A DNA stretch of 64,000 nt from Taibaiella helva (lineage in GTDB: Bacteria; Bacteroidota; Bacteroidia; Chitinophagales; Chitinophagaceae), in NCBI RefSeq assembly GCF_003545695.1, contig NZ_QUZZ01000010.1, positions 62,001-126,000 on the forward strand, in the 5' to 3' direction. Below are positions 26,878 to 36,712 of this stretch, in pieces (the stretch's first letter is position 1; each line of letters starts with the position of its first letter). A program made the position numbers and the translations under genes. The notes under the pieces were generated by a model. The model was not told where the DNA came from and searched no databases. It saw only the letters and a list, made by a program, of their open reading frames with translations.

Positions 26878-28242
26878 ATGATACAAGCGATAAAATATAA
26901 GTTATCGGGGCTGCTGAAGCGGGAAGATCAGCGATCGGATAAGATTCTGAAGAATGTTATCCTGTCTTTCGGCGTCAAAGCCGGCAGCATCCTGGTAGGG
27001 TTGCTGCTGGTACCGCTGACGATCAATTACATCAACCCGGTTCAGTATGGGATATGGCTGACCATCAGCTCGGTCGTGAGCTGGATGAGCTTTTTCGATA
27101 TCGGTATGGGCAATGGCCTGCGCAATAAACTGGCGGCGGCTATCGCGCTGGGCGAGTACGATAAGGCGAAGAAATATGTGAGCACGACTTACCTGCTGCT
27201 ATCTTTTATCGCCGCAGGTGTATTCCTCTTATTCCTTATTCTTAGCCCTTTGTTCGATTGGAACAGTATTCTGAATATTCCTGTTACCATAAACGAAAAC
27301 ATACGGCTGATCATTACAATTGTGATCGGAGCGTTCTGTATGCAATTTGTAGTGCAGCTGATCAATGTCGTATTAACAGCATTGCACGAACCTGCCCTTG
27401 CAGGACTTATTTCTTTTATCGGGCAGCTGGCTTTATTGATCGGCATTCTCATTCTAAAGCAATTGGTACCCGGCAGTCTTCATGTGTTGGTGTGGCTGCT
27501 CACACTTATCCCTTTGTCTGTGCTCCTCATTGCGAGTCTGTACTTGTACCGGACCACTTTAAAGGGAGTGGCTCCGGAGATCAAAAAGATCGATATCCGG
27601 CAGGCAGGCGGTATATTGAACACCGGCAGTATATTCTTCCTGATCCAGATCGGTACGCTGGTACTGTTCCAAACAGATAACATTGTTATTGCTAAAGTGC
27701 TCGGGCCGGAATCGGTTACCCGTTTCAATGTTTCCTACAAACTGTTCTCGGTCGTTATTATGGTTTTCACTATTGTGATCACCCCCTTCTGGAGTTCGGT
27801 TACCGACGCTTATACCAAGCAGGATTTTGATTGGCTGAAGCGTTGCCTGGTAAAGATCAACCGGTTTTGGCTTGCCTCCTCGTTCGTTATCGTGCCTTTT
27901 TTGGTTCTGTTTTCAGGCCCTGTCTACGTTCTATGGCTTGGGAAAGCAGTGGCCGTTTCACCGGTACTTTCTGTTTGCATGGGCCTTTATGTAATTGGCT
28001 ATACCTGGGTAATGGCCAATTGTTATTTTCTCAACGGTTTTGGAAAGCTGAGAATTCAGTTGATTCTGTACGCCATTGTTTGTGTGCTGAATCTGCCGCT
28101 TGCGGTTTATATGGGAAAAACCTGGGGACTTCCGGGAATTGTGCTTGCAAACGTTATCCTTCTTTTGGTTATGGGAGCAACGTTAACGATACAGTCAAAT
28201 AAAATTGTCCGTGGAAAGGCCACAGGCCTTTGGAATAAATAG
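26878..28242 (+). CDS. Polysaccharide flippase, Wzx-like
   Basis: 454 residues with 12 or more hydrophobic segments and the N-terminal pattern of MATE-like polysaccharide transporters (GVKAGSILVGLLLVPLTINYINPVQYGIWLTISSVVSWMSFFDIGMGNG, quoted here only as residues about 31-80). The family flips undecaprenyl-linked repeat units across the inner membrane. Its base composition is visibly more AT-rich than purB or the signalling operon, a usual sign of the serotype-specific core of such loci. It is followed 6 bp later by the acetyltransferase. Confidence 0.92.
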   Translation: MIQAIKYKLSGLLKREDQRSDKILKNVILSFGVKAGSILVGLLLVPLTINYINPVQYGIWLTISSVVSWMSFFDIGMGNGLRNKLAAAIALGEYDKAKKYVSTTYLLLSFIAAGVFLLFLILSPLFDWNSILNIPVTINENIRLIITIVIGAFCMQFVVQLINVVLTALHEPALAGLISFIGQLALLIGILILKQLVPGSLHVLVWLLTLIPLSVLLIASLYLYRTTLKGVAPEIKKIDIRQAGGILNTGSIFFLIQIGTLVLFQTDNIVIAKVLGPESVTRFNVSYKLFSVVIMVFTIVITPFWSSVTDAYTKQDFDWLKRCLVKINRFWLASSFVIVPFLVLFSGPVYVLWLGKAVAVSPVLSVCMGLYVIGYTWVMANCYFLNGFGKLRIQLILYAIVCVLNLPLAVYMGKTWGLPGIVLANVILLLVMGATLTIQSNKIVRGKATGLWNK

Positions 28243-28248
28243 CAATAT

Positions 28249-28848
28249 ATGAGCTCCTTTTTAGGGAAGGTTATTAAACCTGCTTCAAACATTGGCAAAG
28301 GGTGGTTATATGCGCTTAATTATATAACCATCAAATACAAAAAGGTCAGCTACGCTTCCTTTCCAAGGATCAGTGGACGGCTGCTTATTTCCAATAAGGG
28401 ACACCTTGCAATCGGCAGCAGCGTAACTTTTACCAGTGACCCCGCAGCCAATATGGTCGGGCTCTTCAAGCCCTGCAGCCTTGCGGTATTGGCCGGAGCA
28501 ACGCTGGAAATAGGTGATCATAGCGGCTTTTCAGGTGTCTCAATCTATTGCAGCAAAAAAATAAGCATTGGCAGCCATGTGAATTGTGGTGGCAATGTGT
28601 GTATCTGGGACAATGATTTTCACCCGCTACATTACCTGGATCGAAGAGCTGATGATCGCTCTAAAATCGGCGCAGCTCCCATTATGATAGGCGATGATGT
28701 ATTTATCGGCGCTAACTCGATTATTCTGAAAGGTGTTACTATAGGCGCCAGGGCTATTGTCGGCGCAGGTAGTGTGGTCACTAAAAATATTCCGCCCGAT
28801 GAAATATGGGCGGGCAACCCTGCTAAAATGATCAGAAAAGCAAGCTAA
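28249..28848 (+). CDS. Hexapeptide-repeat acyltransferase
   Basis: 199 residues with left-handed beta-helix hexapeptide repeats (LAIGSSVTFTS, LEIGDHSGFSGVSIY, IMIGDDVFIGANSIILKGVTIGARAIVGAGSVV) and the usual end WAGNPAKMIRKAS. The WDNDFHPLHYLDR loop supplies the catalytic histidine expected in WbbJ/LacA-type O-acetyltransferases. It probably O-acetylates a capsule sugar with acetyl-CoA in the cytoplasm. The TAA stop overlaps the next ATG by one base (TAATG), so translation is probably coupled. Confidence 0.9.
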   Translation: MSSFLGKVIKPASNIGKGWLYALNYITIKYKKVSYASFPRISGRLLISNKGHLAIGSSVTFTSDPAANMVGLFKPCSLAVLAGATLEIGDHSGFSGVSIYCSKKISIGSHVNCGGNVCIWDNDFHPLHYLDRRADDRSKIGAAPIMIGDDVFIGANSIILKGVTIGARAIVGAGSVVTKNIPPDEIWAGNPAKMIRKAS

Positions 28849-30212
28849 TGCTCGGTTTATTACTGCTCATATTGTCCATTTACTGTTTTCAGAAGGGTAA
28901 GTTTTATCCTTCCCTGATGCTGTTTTTCCTGTTTGTGACCAACGGCTTCCAGGTTATACCGGTAAACTGGCTGATGTTCGGACTTCCCCTGGATAAGGGA
29001 AGCGATTTGGGTATATTGTATACTGCCGTGTTATTTGTGATGAACCGGCGGCGCATGAAGTTGATCACACAACGCTTCCCGGTATTTAAGCTTTCCGGTT
29101 ACCTGATACTTTTTGTTCTCGCCGATGTAGCTTACAGTCTGTTTATACTTGACTATTCCCTTGCCAATGTTTTACAAGTCTTCCGGCCTTACCTTATTTT
29201 TCTTATTGTTCCTGTTTTTTTTGGTGTCCCCCAGGATGATTTAAAAAAGGCATTGAACAGTGTGGCCTTCATCACCGTTTTTCAGAGTGTGTTATTCTTG
29301 TTGCAGATCGCTTCGGGGATTACGATCCTGTTGTCTGCATCGGGAGATGCCAATGTCCACACGGGACTTGTAGAAGGAACCTCGTACATGCGTTTCTACA
29401 ATGCTCCCATGTTCCTGAATGCAGCGTTATTCTACTTTCTCTTTGTATACCGGTTTAAGAATACCACGCTGAAATACCTTGTATGGGGGATTTTGTTTCT
29501 GACTGTGATCGGACCGATGCATCGTTCGCTGATGCTGACGATCATTGCTGTTATTTCCGTTTATCTGCTCCTGAAGAAGAGCTCGGGCAAAGGAGCATTG
29601 TATCTGTCAGCTATAGGCCTCGGTATTTATGCATTGTCCTTTATCGATGTGGTAGGCAATCGATTGAATGATGCCTTTACCGATATGTACGCTACATTCA
29701 ACAGCAATCTTTCGGTGCAATACATCGATATCAACGATAACAACCTTACTTTCAGGGTAGGCCACTTTATTGAACGTTTTCAATATGTGATCCAATCTTT
29801 TGACCGTTGGCTCTTTGGCATTGGCATGATCAGCGATAACGCTGCTTATGCGGCAAGGTTGCCTTTTCAATTCGGGCTGGTGTCCGAAACAACAGGTAGA
29901 GTAGCGCAGATTGATACAGGTGACATTACCTGGTCGCCATTGATGCTAAACCTCGGCATTTTCGGGGCCGCCTTTTATTTCTTTTTGTTTGTTAGATACA
30001 TGATTTTCTTTTACCGGAAAACCAGTGCCAGCGCTTATGCTGTTGTCGGTTTTTTGCTTATTCTGGCATCCTTTCTTACCTCAATGGCCGGTACCGAGCT
30101 AATGAGTACAGGCTTTCGTACTATGGTTTTGCTACTGATGGTAATAGCAGCAAAGGACTATTGGAGCCGGATGAGGAATTCGCAAATTCAAAAAAAATAC
30201 TATGCAGCCTGA
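28848..30212 (+). CDS. O-antigen/capsule polymerase, Wzy-like
   Basis: 454 residues, about 10-12 hydrophobic segments with one large loop at about 280-360 (NSNLSVQYIDINDNNLTFRV and following), the layout of Wzy/ligase proteins. Sequence signatures in this group are weak, so the call rests on topology and on position between flippase, acetyltransferase and glycosyltransferases. It would join repeat units on the periplasmic side. AT-rich compared with flanking genes. Its end overlaps the next gene by 11 bp. Confidence 0.8.
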   Translation: MLGLLLLILSIYCFQKGKFYPSLMLFFLFVTNGFQVIPVNWLMFGLPLDKGSDLGILYTAVLFVMNRRRMKLITQRFPVFKLSGYLILFVLADVAYSLFILDYSLANVLQVFRPYLIFLIVPVFFGVPQDDLKKALNSVAFITVFQSVLFLLQIASGITILLSASGDANVHTGLVEGTSYMRFYNAPMFLNAALFYFLFVYRFKNTTLKYLVWGILFLTVIGPMHRSLMLTIIAVISVYLLLKKSSGKGALYLSAIGLGIYALSFIDVVGNRLNDAFTDMYATFNSNLSVQYIDINDNNLTFRVGHFIERFQYVIQSFDRWLFGIGMISDNAAYAARLPFQFGLVSETTGRVAQIDTGDITWSPLMLNLGIFGAAFYFFLFVRYMIFFYRKTSASAYAVVGFLLILASFLTSMAGTELMSTGFRTMVLLLMVIAAKDYWSRMRNSQIQKKYYAA

Positions 30213-30966
30213 TATAAAAGTATCGATCATTACGCCCTCCTATAACCAGGGGCAGTTTATTGAGGAAACCATACAGTCGGTGCTCATGCAGACCTACCGC
30301 AATATTGAATACATCCTGGTGGATGGCGGTTCTACCGACGATACGATGGCCGTGGTGGAACGCTACCGCGACCGTATCGATATCGTGATCCATGAGAAAG
30401 ACAAGGGCCAGAGCGATGCCATCAACAAAGGCTTTCGCCTGGCGACCGGTACATTGGCCGGTTGGATCAACTCTGATGACCTGCTGAAGCCTTTCTGCGT
30501 GGAAGAGATCGTTAGCCTTTATCGTCAAAACCCGGAAGATGCCATTTTTTATGGTGCATTACTGGACATTATCGACGGCGACGGCGTTAAAAAGGAAACA
30601 CGGCGGTTGGAGATCGGCAGCAGGGAAGCGTTGCTGAATAAGAATTATAACGTAGTGCAGCCCGGCTCTTTCTATAACCTTGAAATAATGAAATCAATCG
30701 GCTTTGTCGATGAGACCATTCATTACTGTATGGACCTCGACCTGTGGCTGCGTTTGCTGCAGCACGGCGGCATTAAATTTTGCCAGGAAAGGCCGCTGGC
30801 TGCGTTCCGGATATGGGAAGAGAGCAAGACGAGCACCGGGAAGCGAAAATTCCTGAAAGACATCGACCGCATACTTGCCAGGCATCATGCCTCGCTTTGG
30901 TCGGCCAACAGAATGCGGATCAAATGGTATGATCTGAAAGCTATTGTAAAAGGTATGGTTAATTGA
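30202..30966 (+). CDS. Family 2 glycosyltransferase
   Basis: 254 residues, GT-A fold: VSIITPSYNQGQFIEETIQSV at the N-terminus, VDGGSTDDT, then the metal-binding NSDD at about 92-95. A later CMDLDLWLRLLQHG segment supplies the expected acidic residues near the acceptor site. It adds one sugar to the growing lipid-linked repeat unit in the cytoplasm; donor and acceptor unknown. It overlaps the polymerase gene and is 4 bp from the next transferase, so one transcript. Confidence 0.93.
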   Translation: MQPDIKVSIITPSYNQGQFIEETIQSVLMQTYRNIEYILVDGGSTDDTMAVVERYRDRIDIVIHEKDKGQSDAINKGFRLATGTLAGWINSDDLLKPFCVEEIVSLYRQNPEDAIFYGALLDIIDGDGVKKETRRLEIGSREALLNKNYNVVQPGSFYNLEIMKSIGFVDETIHYCMDLDLWLRLLQHGGIKFCQERPLAAFRIWEESKTSTGKRKFLKDIDRILARHHASLWSANRMRIKWYDLKAIVKGMVN

Positions 30967-30970
30967 ATTC

Positions 30971-32008
30971 ATGAATATCGCACACCTCATATTCTCTTTA
31001 AATACTGGCGGCACGGAAACCATGCTCGTCGATATCCTTAACCGGCAGTCGGAAAGCCATTCGGTAGCCTTGTTCATTATCAATGACCAGGTCAACGAAG
31101 GGCTGCTGCAGCAGATCAGCGGGAAGGTAAAGGTAGTGCGGCTGAACAGGAAAGAAGGCGCCAGGAACCCGATGCCGCTGCTGCGGCTCAACCGGGCGTT
31201 ATGGCGTTTTGATCCTGAAGTGATCCATTGCCACAATCATAAAGCGGTCAATATGCTGCGGCTTTCGCTCAGGAAGAAGGCTCTGCTGACCCTGCACACC
31301 ACCAATGTGCCGGTGACCAACTTGAAAAAATATGCGAAGCTGTTTGCCATCTCCAGGGCTGTTCAAACGGATGTTCATAACCGTTCCGGGCTTTCAACGC
31401 AGGTTATTTATAACGGTGTGGACTTTGATGCCGTAGTGGAGAAAAAGGGCCCCGCCGATCCTGCCGTATTCCGCATTGTTCAGGTGGGCCGCCTGGATCA
31501 TGAAGTGAAAGGGCAGCATATTCTGCTCGAAGCATTGAAAATATTGAAAGAACAGGGACATAATCATATACGGCTGGATTTTATTGGCGAGGGCGTATCA
31601 ACCCTGCACCTGGTACAGCTGAGAGCGGCTCTGGGGCTGGATGACGTTGTACGTTTCCTGGGCGCACGTGACCGGAAATATATTTATCAGCATTTGCAGG
31701 ATTATAATTTATTAGTGCAACCTTCTTTTGTTGAGGGATTCGGTCTGACTATTGTTGAAGCGATCGCCGCGGGATTGCATGTACTCGTGTCCGACCTCGA
31801 CGGGCCCATGGAAATTATTAGGGCTGCGCAGCGGGGTGACTATTTCAAGACTGGAGATTCGCGTTCGCTGGCCGGAAGTATTAATGCCATTCTTGAAAGA
31901 AAGGTGGAGACAACGATACCGCCCGCCGCCAAGTTGTATGTCCGTCAAAACTTTGATATAGCGCATACAGTAAACCATTATCTGAATGCTTACAAAACTT
32001 TAAAATGA
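30971..32008 (+). CDS. Family 4 glycosyltransferase
   Basis: 345 residues, GT-B fold: N-terminal FSLNTGGTETMLVDIL, then VQVGRLDHEVKGQHILLEAL at the start of the nucleotide-sugar domain, then PSFVEGFGLTIVEAIAAGLHVLVSDLDGPMEI with the EGFGLTIVEA donor-binding motif (E-x7-E). A retaining transferase in capsule repeat-unit synthesis. The stop codon overlaps the next start (ATGA). Confidence 0.93.
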   Translation: MNIAHLIFSLNTGGTETMLVDILNRQSESHSVALFIINDQVNEGLLQQISGKVKVVRLNRKEGARNPMPLLRLNRALWRFDPEVIHCHNHKAVNMLRLSLRKKALLTLHTTNVPVTNLKKYAKLFAISRAVQTDVHNRSGLSTQVIYNGVDFDAVVEKKGPADPAVFRIVQVGRLDHEVKGQHILLEALKILKEQGHNHIRLDFIGEGVSTLHLVQLRAALGLDDVVRFLGARDRKYIYQHLQDYNLLVQPSFVEGFGLTIVEAIAAGLHVLVSDLDGPMEIIRAAQRGDYFKTGDSRSLAGSINAILERKVETTIPPAAKLYVRQNFDIAHTVNHYLNAYKTLK

Positions 32009-33084
32009 GCGCAAGCCAGAATCATATATTGATCACAGTGCCCAATTTAAGCCAGCCAGGTGGTGTAGCGTCCTTGTACAATATCCTCGGCTTAGATGGC
32101 AAGGATGGGGTGTCGTATTTCGATGTACACAACGGAGCCAAACGCTCGGGCATTATGCGTTACCTGCAGCTTGCAAACTGTTTCCGGGATTTCTACAGGC
32201 AGACAGGCAAGGCAACGGTGGTGCACATCAACCCTTCTTTGGATAAAAAAAGTTTTATCAGGGATGGTATTTTCACTGGTTTAGCAGCACGTTGCAAGCG
32301 AAAGAAAGTATTGGTTTACTGGCACGGATGGAAGGAGCCCTTTGAGAAAGAGTTGCAGAGTAGTAGGTGGATGCGTTCTTTTTTTATGCATACTTTCGGA
32401 AAAGCTGACCGGCATGTTGTATTGGGCCGCATTTTCGAACAGAAGCTTTCCGCGCTCGGAATCGATAAGAAGAAAATCAAGATAGGGCGCAATGCTGCCG
32501 ACGACTCAGGCGTAGCTGTATCCTACAGGAAGCAGTTTATAAGTACTCCCTTTCGGGTACTCTATTTATCGCGCATAGAAAAAGATAAAGGGATTTACAT
32601 CGCCATTGAAGCCGTGAAAATGCTTCGCGAAAAATGTGATGTCCACCTACTTATTGCCGGATCAGGTTCGGAAGAACAATCGGCAAGGGCCCTTGTAGCA
32701 GAGCAGTCGCTGGATTATATCCACTTCGCCGGATATGTGACCGGTGCAGATAAGCATAAACTGCTTGAAACTGCCGACCTGCTTCTTTTGCCGTCGCTGA
32801 GCGAAGGGTTGCCCATCAGTATTCTTGAGGGTATGCTTTATGGATTGCCCATTGTTTCCAGCCCTGTTGGTGGTATTCCTGATTGGATAAAAGATGGCGA
32901 GAACGGTGTGTTGGTGAACGACTGGAATGCCAGTGAATATTCTGTTGCTATTGGAAGTCTATTGAATGATTTGCAGATCTGTAGTCAAATGTCGGAACGT
33001 AACAGACAAAAGGCATTGGAAAGCTTTACCCCGCATGCCGTAAGGGAATGGCTTTTTCAAAATTACCGGGAATTAAACTCTTAA
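32005..33084 (+). CDS. Family 4 glycosyltransferase
   Basis: 359 residues, GT-B fold: VPNLSQPGGVASLYNIL at the N-terminus, LYLSRIEKDKGIYIAIEAVKML, then PSLSEGLPISILEGMLYGLPIVSSPVGGIPDWI. The E-x7-E motif is present (EGLPISILE). Second GT4 enzyme of the locus, translationally coupled to the first. The gene is AT-rich and seems foreign in composition to its downstream neighbour. The sugar specificity is not visible. Confidence 0.92.
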   Translation: MSASQNHILITVPNLSQPGGVASLYNILGLDGKDGVSYFDVHNGAKRSGIMRYLQLANCFRDFYRQTGKATVVHINPSLDKKSFIRDGIFTGLAARCKRKKVLVYWHGWKEPFEKELQSSRWMRSFFMHTFGKADRHVVLGRIFEQKLSALGIDKKKIKIGRNAADDSGVAVSYRKQFISTPFRVLYLSRIEKDKGIYIAIEAVKMLREKCDVHLLIAGSGSEEQSARALVAEQSLDYIHFAGYVTGADKHKLLETADLLLLPSLSEGLPISILEGMLYGLPIVSSPVGGIPDWIKDGENGVLVNDWNASEYSVAIGSLLNDLQICSQMSERNRQKALESFTPHAVREWLFQNYRELNS

Positions 33085-33123
33085 TGATCAACACTCCCTC
33101 ATTCCAATCGAAACGACAAACGC

Positions 33124-34296
33124 ATGAGCCAGCAGTACGATACGATACAAGCTTCCTTCGAGCAGCTGAAAGCATATTGCGAGCAGGAAGATTTTAAAGG
33201 CTGGGATCCCTACGACGGCTTAAACAGCAAGCTGTTCCGTGCTTTGCCCTGGGTATCGCGCCGGAAATGGCCGCGCCTGGCCTGGATCCAGCTGTTCAAG
33301 CGTTCGCCGGTCAACCTCCGGCGCATTACAGGAGTGGCCAAAGATTATAACCCCAAAGGGCTGGGCCTTTTCCTGTCCGGCTATTGCAACCTTTATCAGA
33401 AACAGCCACAGGAGCAATATATAACTACGATTAAGTACCTGGCGGATAAGCTGCTGACCCTGCAATCGCAGGGATGGTCGGGCGCCTGCTGGGGCTACAA
33501 TTTTGACTGGCAGGCCCGGGCTTTCTTTCAACCGAAGTATACGCCTACGGTGGTCGCCACCACCTTTATTGCTTATAGCCTGATGGATGCTTACGAGGTC
33601 ACGGGCGAGCAGCGTTACCTCGATGCGGCGATCAGCGCGCAGCACTTTGTACTGAAAGACCTTAACCGTACTTACGACGACGAGGGTAATTTTGCTTTCT
33701 CCTATTCGCCTGAAGATCGCACCCAGGTGTTCAATGCATCGCTGCTGGGTAGCCGGCTGCTGTCACGTATTTACCATTACACGGGTAATGCCGCTCTCCT
33801 GGATGCGGCACGACGCTCTATACTTTTTTGCTGCCGGCACCAGCACGCCGATGGCTCCTGGTCTTATGGCACCCTGCCTTTTCACCAATGGATCGATAAT
33901 TTCCATACCGGCTACAACCTGGAATGTATCAGGGAGTACCGCAAGTACTCGGGCGATACAAGCTTCGACAGCCATGTGGATAAAGGGCTGGCCTATTACC
34001 TGGAAACCTTTTTTACCGCAGAAGGCATTGCGAAATACTATAGCAATAAGACTTATCCTATCGATATCCACAACACGGCGCAGCTGGTTGTTACCTTATC
34101 GCGGCTGGATGTGCTGGAGCAGCACCGGCATATGGTCGATACCAGCCTGCTCTGGTCTATCGTACACATGCAGGACAAAAAAGGATACTTCTATTTCCAG
34201 ATGAAGAACCGCTACAGCAGCCGTATTCCCTATGTACGCTGGGCACAGGGCTGGATGTTTTACGGGATGACAGAATATTTAAAAAATAAGACCTGA
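33124..34296 (+). CDS. Alpha/alpha-toroid protein of the capsule locus
   Basis: 390 residues without signal peptide. The sequence shows repeated helical pairs with aromatic motifs (SGYCNLYQKQPQEQYITTIKYLADKL, WSGACWGYNFDWQARAFF, GNAALLDAARRSILFCCRHQHADGSWSYGTL, IDNFHTGYNLECIREY, WAQGWMFYGMTEYL), as in (alpha/alpha)6 barrels of glycoside hydrolases, epimerases and lyases. Conserved W, Y, H and D residues in the loops suggest a carbohydrate pocket. Homologues appear in other polysaccharide clusters, and I do not know a proven activity. A polymer-modifying or repeat-unit-processing enzyme is inferred. GC content returns to the level of flanking genes here. Confidence 0.7.
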   Translation: MSQQYDTIQASFEQLKAYCEQEDFKGWDPYDGLNSKLFRALPWVSRRKWPRLAWIQLFKRSPVNLRRITGVAKDYNPKGLGLFLSGYCNLYQKQPQEQYITTIKYLADKLLTLQSQGWSGACWGYNFDWQARAFFQPKYTPTVVATTFIAYSLMDAYEVTGEQRYLDAAISAQHFVLKDLNRTYDDEGNFAFSYSPEDRTQVFNASLLGSRLLSRIYHYTGNAALLDAARRSILFCCRHQHADGSWSYGTLPFHQWIDNFHTGYNLECIREYRKYSGDTSFDSHVDKGLAYYLETFFTAEGIAKYYSNKTYPIDIHNTAQLVVTLSRLDVLEQHRHMVDTSLLWSIVHMQDKKGYFYFQMKNRYSSRIPYVRWAQGWMFYGMTEYLKNKT

Positions 34297-34350
34297 TGAC
34301 CTGATATAAAGCAAGTAAAGAACCATTTCATAACCAATCTTCAAGAACCA

Positions 34351-35511
34351 ATGTTATCCCCCCACGCTAACCCGCGCAGGAAGGTGCTGCTGGTGTTCGG
34401 CACCCGTCCGGAAGCCATCAAGATGGCCCCTTTATACCTGGAGCTGAGCAAACATTCCGGCGAGATCGATGTGGCGGTATGCCTTACCGCCCAGCACCGG
34501 GAAATGCTCGACCAGGTCATCCGGTTTTTCGGCATACCGGCGCATTACGATCTTAACCTGATGAAGCCGGGACAAAACCTGTACAGCCTCACCGCTGCCA
34601 TCGTAGAAGGTATGAAGCCGGTGCTGGAAGATTTCAGGCCCGATTATGTGTTTGTCCACGGCGACACCACGACTTCAATGGCTGCAGCCCTGGCTGCTTT
34701 TTACAGCGGCGCTAAAGTAGGCCATGTGGAAGCAGGCCTGCGTACCGGCAATAAATGGTCGCCCTTCCCTGAGGAGATGAACCGTAGCCTTACCGGCCGT
34801 ATCGCCGATATCCACTTCGCGCCTACGCAGCAATCCCGCGAAAACCTGCTCCGGGAAGACATTCCGGAACGGCATATCCTGGTGACCGGCAATACGGTGA
34901 TCGATGCGCTGCAGCATGGTCTTAGCCTTATCGAACGGGCCGAGCCGGAGTCGGTGCAGGTGCTCAGCCGGCAGCTACCGCTGCACCGCGATATCATCCT
35001 GGTGACCGGCCACAGGCGCGAAAACTTCGGCGAAGGATTCCTGAACATCTGCCGGGCTTTAAAGCGTATTGCGGAACAGGCCGATGCGGAAATCATCTAC
35101 CCGGTACACCTCAATCCAAATGTACAGGGGCCGGTATACGAATTACTTTCGGGTATCCCGAATGTGCACCTGATCGAGCCGCAACCCTATGAATCTTTTA
35201 TCTGGCTTATGAACCGCGCCCGGCTGATCATTACCGACAGCGGCGGGGTACAGGAAGAAGCGCCTTCGCTGGGTAAGCCGGTGCTGGTAATGCGCGATAC
35301 CACGGAGCGACCGGAAGCGGTCAGCGCCGGTACGGTCATCCTGGTGGGCACCGATGAAGAACGGATCGTCAGCGAAACGCTGAACCTGCTTTACGATACA
35401 GAACGTTACGACCGTATGGCCAGGCTGCACAATCCTTATGGCGACGGACAGGCTACAAAAAGAATCGCTCAATTTTTACTAACGAACCATAAACATGAAT
35501 ACGTCTCCTAA
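34351..35511 (+). CDS. wecB: UDP-N-acetylglucosamine 2-epimerase (non-hydrolysing)
   Basis: 386 residues. Motifs of the family: [18 protein letters not shown] at the N-terminus, [38 protein letters not shown], and [25 protein letters not shown] near the C-terminus. It interconverts UDP-GlcNAc and UDP-ManNAc in the cytoplasm. The gene overlaps wecC by 17 bp, so the two enzymes together supply UDP-ManNAcA for the capsule. Confidence 0.96.
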   Translation: MLSPHANPRRKVLLVFGTRPEAIKMAPLYLELSKHSGEIDVAVCLTAQHREMLDQVIRFFGIPAHYDLNLMKPGQNLYSLTAAIVEGMKPVLEDFRPDYVFVHGDTTTSMAAALAAFYSGAKVGHVEAGLRTGNKWSPFPEEMNRSLTGRIADIHFAPTQQSRENLLREDIPERHILVTGNTVIDALQHGLSLIERAEPESVQVLSRQLPLHRDIILVTGHRRENFGEGFLNICRALKRIAEQADAEIIYPVHLNPNVQGPVYELLSGIPNVHLIEPQPYESFIWLMNRARLIITDSGGVQEEAPSLGKPVLVMRDTTERPEAVSAGTVILVGTDEERIVSETLNLLYDTERYDRMARLHNPYGDGQATKRIAQFLLTNHKHEYVS

Positions 35512-36712
35512 ATTTGAACATATTTGCGTGGTAGGCCTCGGCTATATCGGTCTGCCCACGGCTGCATTGCTGGCCAATCGCGGTTTCCAGGTACACGGCA
35601 TGGACATTGTACCCCGGGTGGTCGACACCATTAATTCCGGTGCGATCCACATTGTGGAACCCGAGCTGGATACCTTTGTTGCAGCTGCGGTGAACAGCGG
35701 GAAGCTGAAAGCCGCTACAGAGGCCGCGCCTGCCGATGTCTTCATCCTGGCAGTGCCCACTCCTTTTCATGAAGGCTATCAACCCAACATTGACTACGTG
35801 ATCCAGGCGACACGTTCCATTGCACCTTTCGTCAGAGAAGGTAACCTGGTTATTCTGGAATCTACCTCACCGGTAGGTACGACGGAGAAAGTGGCGGAAG
35901 TGCTGGCGGAAGAAGGCATCGACATCGCTAAGGTTTTCGTTGCACATTGTCCCGAGCGCGTGCTGCCCGGCCACGTGATGCAGGAGCTGATCGCCAACGA
36001 CCGTGTCGTAGGCGGTGTTAATGCCAGATCGACGGAAGCTGCCGTAGCCTTCTACCGGAAGTTTGTAAGCGGTGAAGTGCTGGCCACCGATGCCAAGACG
36101 GCAGAGTTGTGCAAGCTGGTCGAGAATTCCTATCGTGATGTCAATATTGCGTTTGCCAATGAGCTCTCTATGATCTGCGAGACCGCCGGGATCAATGTAT
36201 GGGACCTGATCACGCTGGCCAACCGCCATCCCCGTGTCAATATCCTGAAACCCGGACCTGGCGTGGGCGGACACTGTATTGCTGTTGATCCCTGGTTCAT
36301 TGTAGCAGCCTATCCGGGACAGGCCCGCATTATCAGAGCGGCAAGGGAGATCAACGATTACAAGACCGAGTGGGTCATTGAACGGATCAAAAATGAAGCC
36401 TTGTCCTTCGAGCTGGCCATCAAGCGCAAGCCCGTGATTGCCTGCCTGGGCCTGGCTTTTAAGCCCAATATCGACGACCTGAGAGAAAGCCCTGCGCTGG
36501 AAATCTACAAGGCGCTGAAGCAAACGGACTTTAAGATCCTGCCGATAGAACCCAATATTTCCAGCCTGGAAGGCGATGAGCTGTACTCCAAAGAATACGC
36601 GATAGAGCATGCCGATATCCTCTGCTTCCTGGTAGCGCATAAGGAGTTCAATAACCTGCTGAATGGCAAAAACCTTTCTTTAAAAACGGTACTCAACTTC
36701 ACCGGCGTATGA
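35495..36712 (+). CDS. wecC: UDP-N-acetyl-D-mannosamine dehydrogenase
   Basis: 405 residues. N-terminal NAD-binding motif ([20 protein letters not shown]), the [12 protein letters not shown] segment, and catalytic C261 in [16 protein letters not shown], plus the C-terminal UDP-binding part ([20 protein letters not shown]). Oxidises UDP-ManNAc to UDP-ManNAcA with two NAD. Overlap with wecB upstream and ATGA overlap with the WecG/TagA-like gene downstream indicate one unit. The neighbouring WecB favours ManNAc over glucose as substrate. Confidence 0.95.
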   Translation: MNTSPKFEHICVVGLGYIGLPTAALLANRGFQVHGMDIVPRVVDTINSGAIHIVEPELDTFVAAAVNSGKLKAATEAAPADVFILAVPTPFHEGYQPNIDYVIQATRSIAPFVREGNLVILESTSPVGTTEKVAEVLAEEGIDIAKVFVAHCPERVLPGHVMQELIANDRVVGGVNARSTEAAVAFYRKFVSGEVLATDAKTAELCKLVENSYRDVNIAFANELSMICETAGINVWDLITLANRHPRVNILKPGPGVGGHCIAVDPWFIVAAYPGQARIIRAAREINDYKTEWVIERIKNEALSFELAIKRKPVIACLGLAFKPNIDDLRESPALEIYKALKQTDFKILPIEPNISSLEGDELYSKEYAIEHADILCFLVAHKEFNNLLNGKNLSLKTVLNFTGV

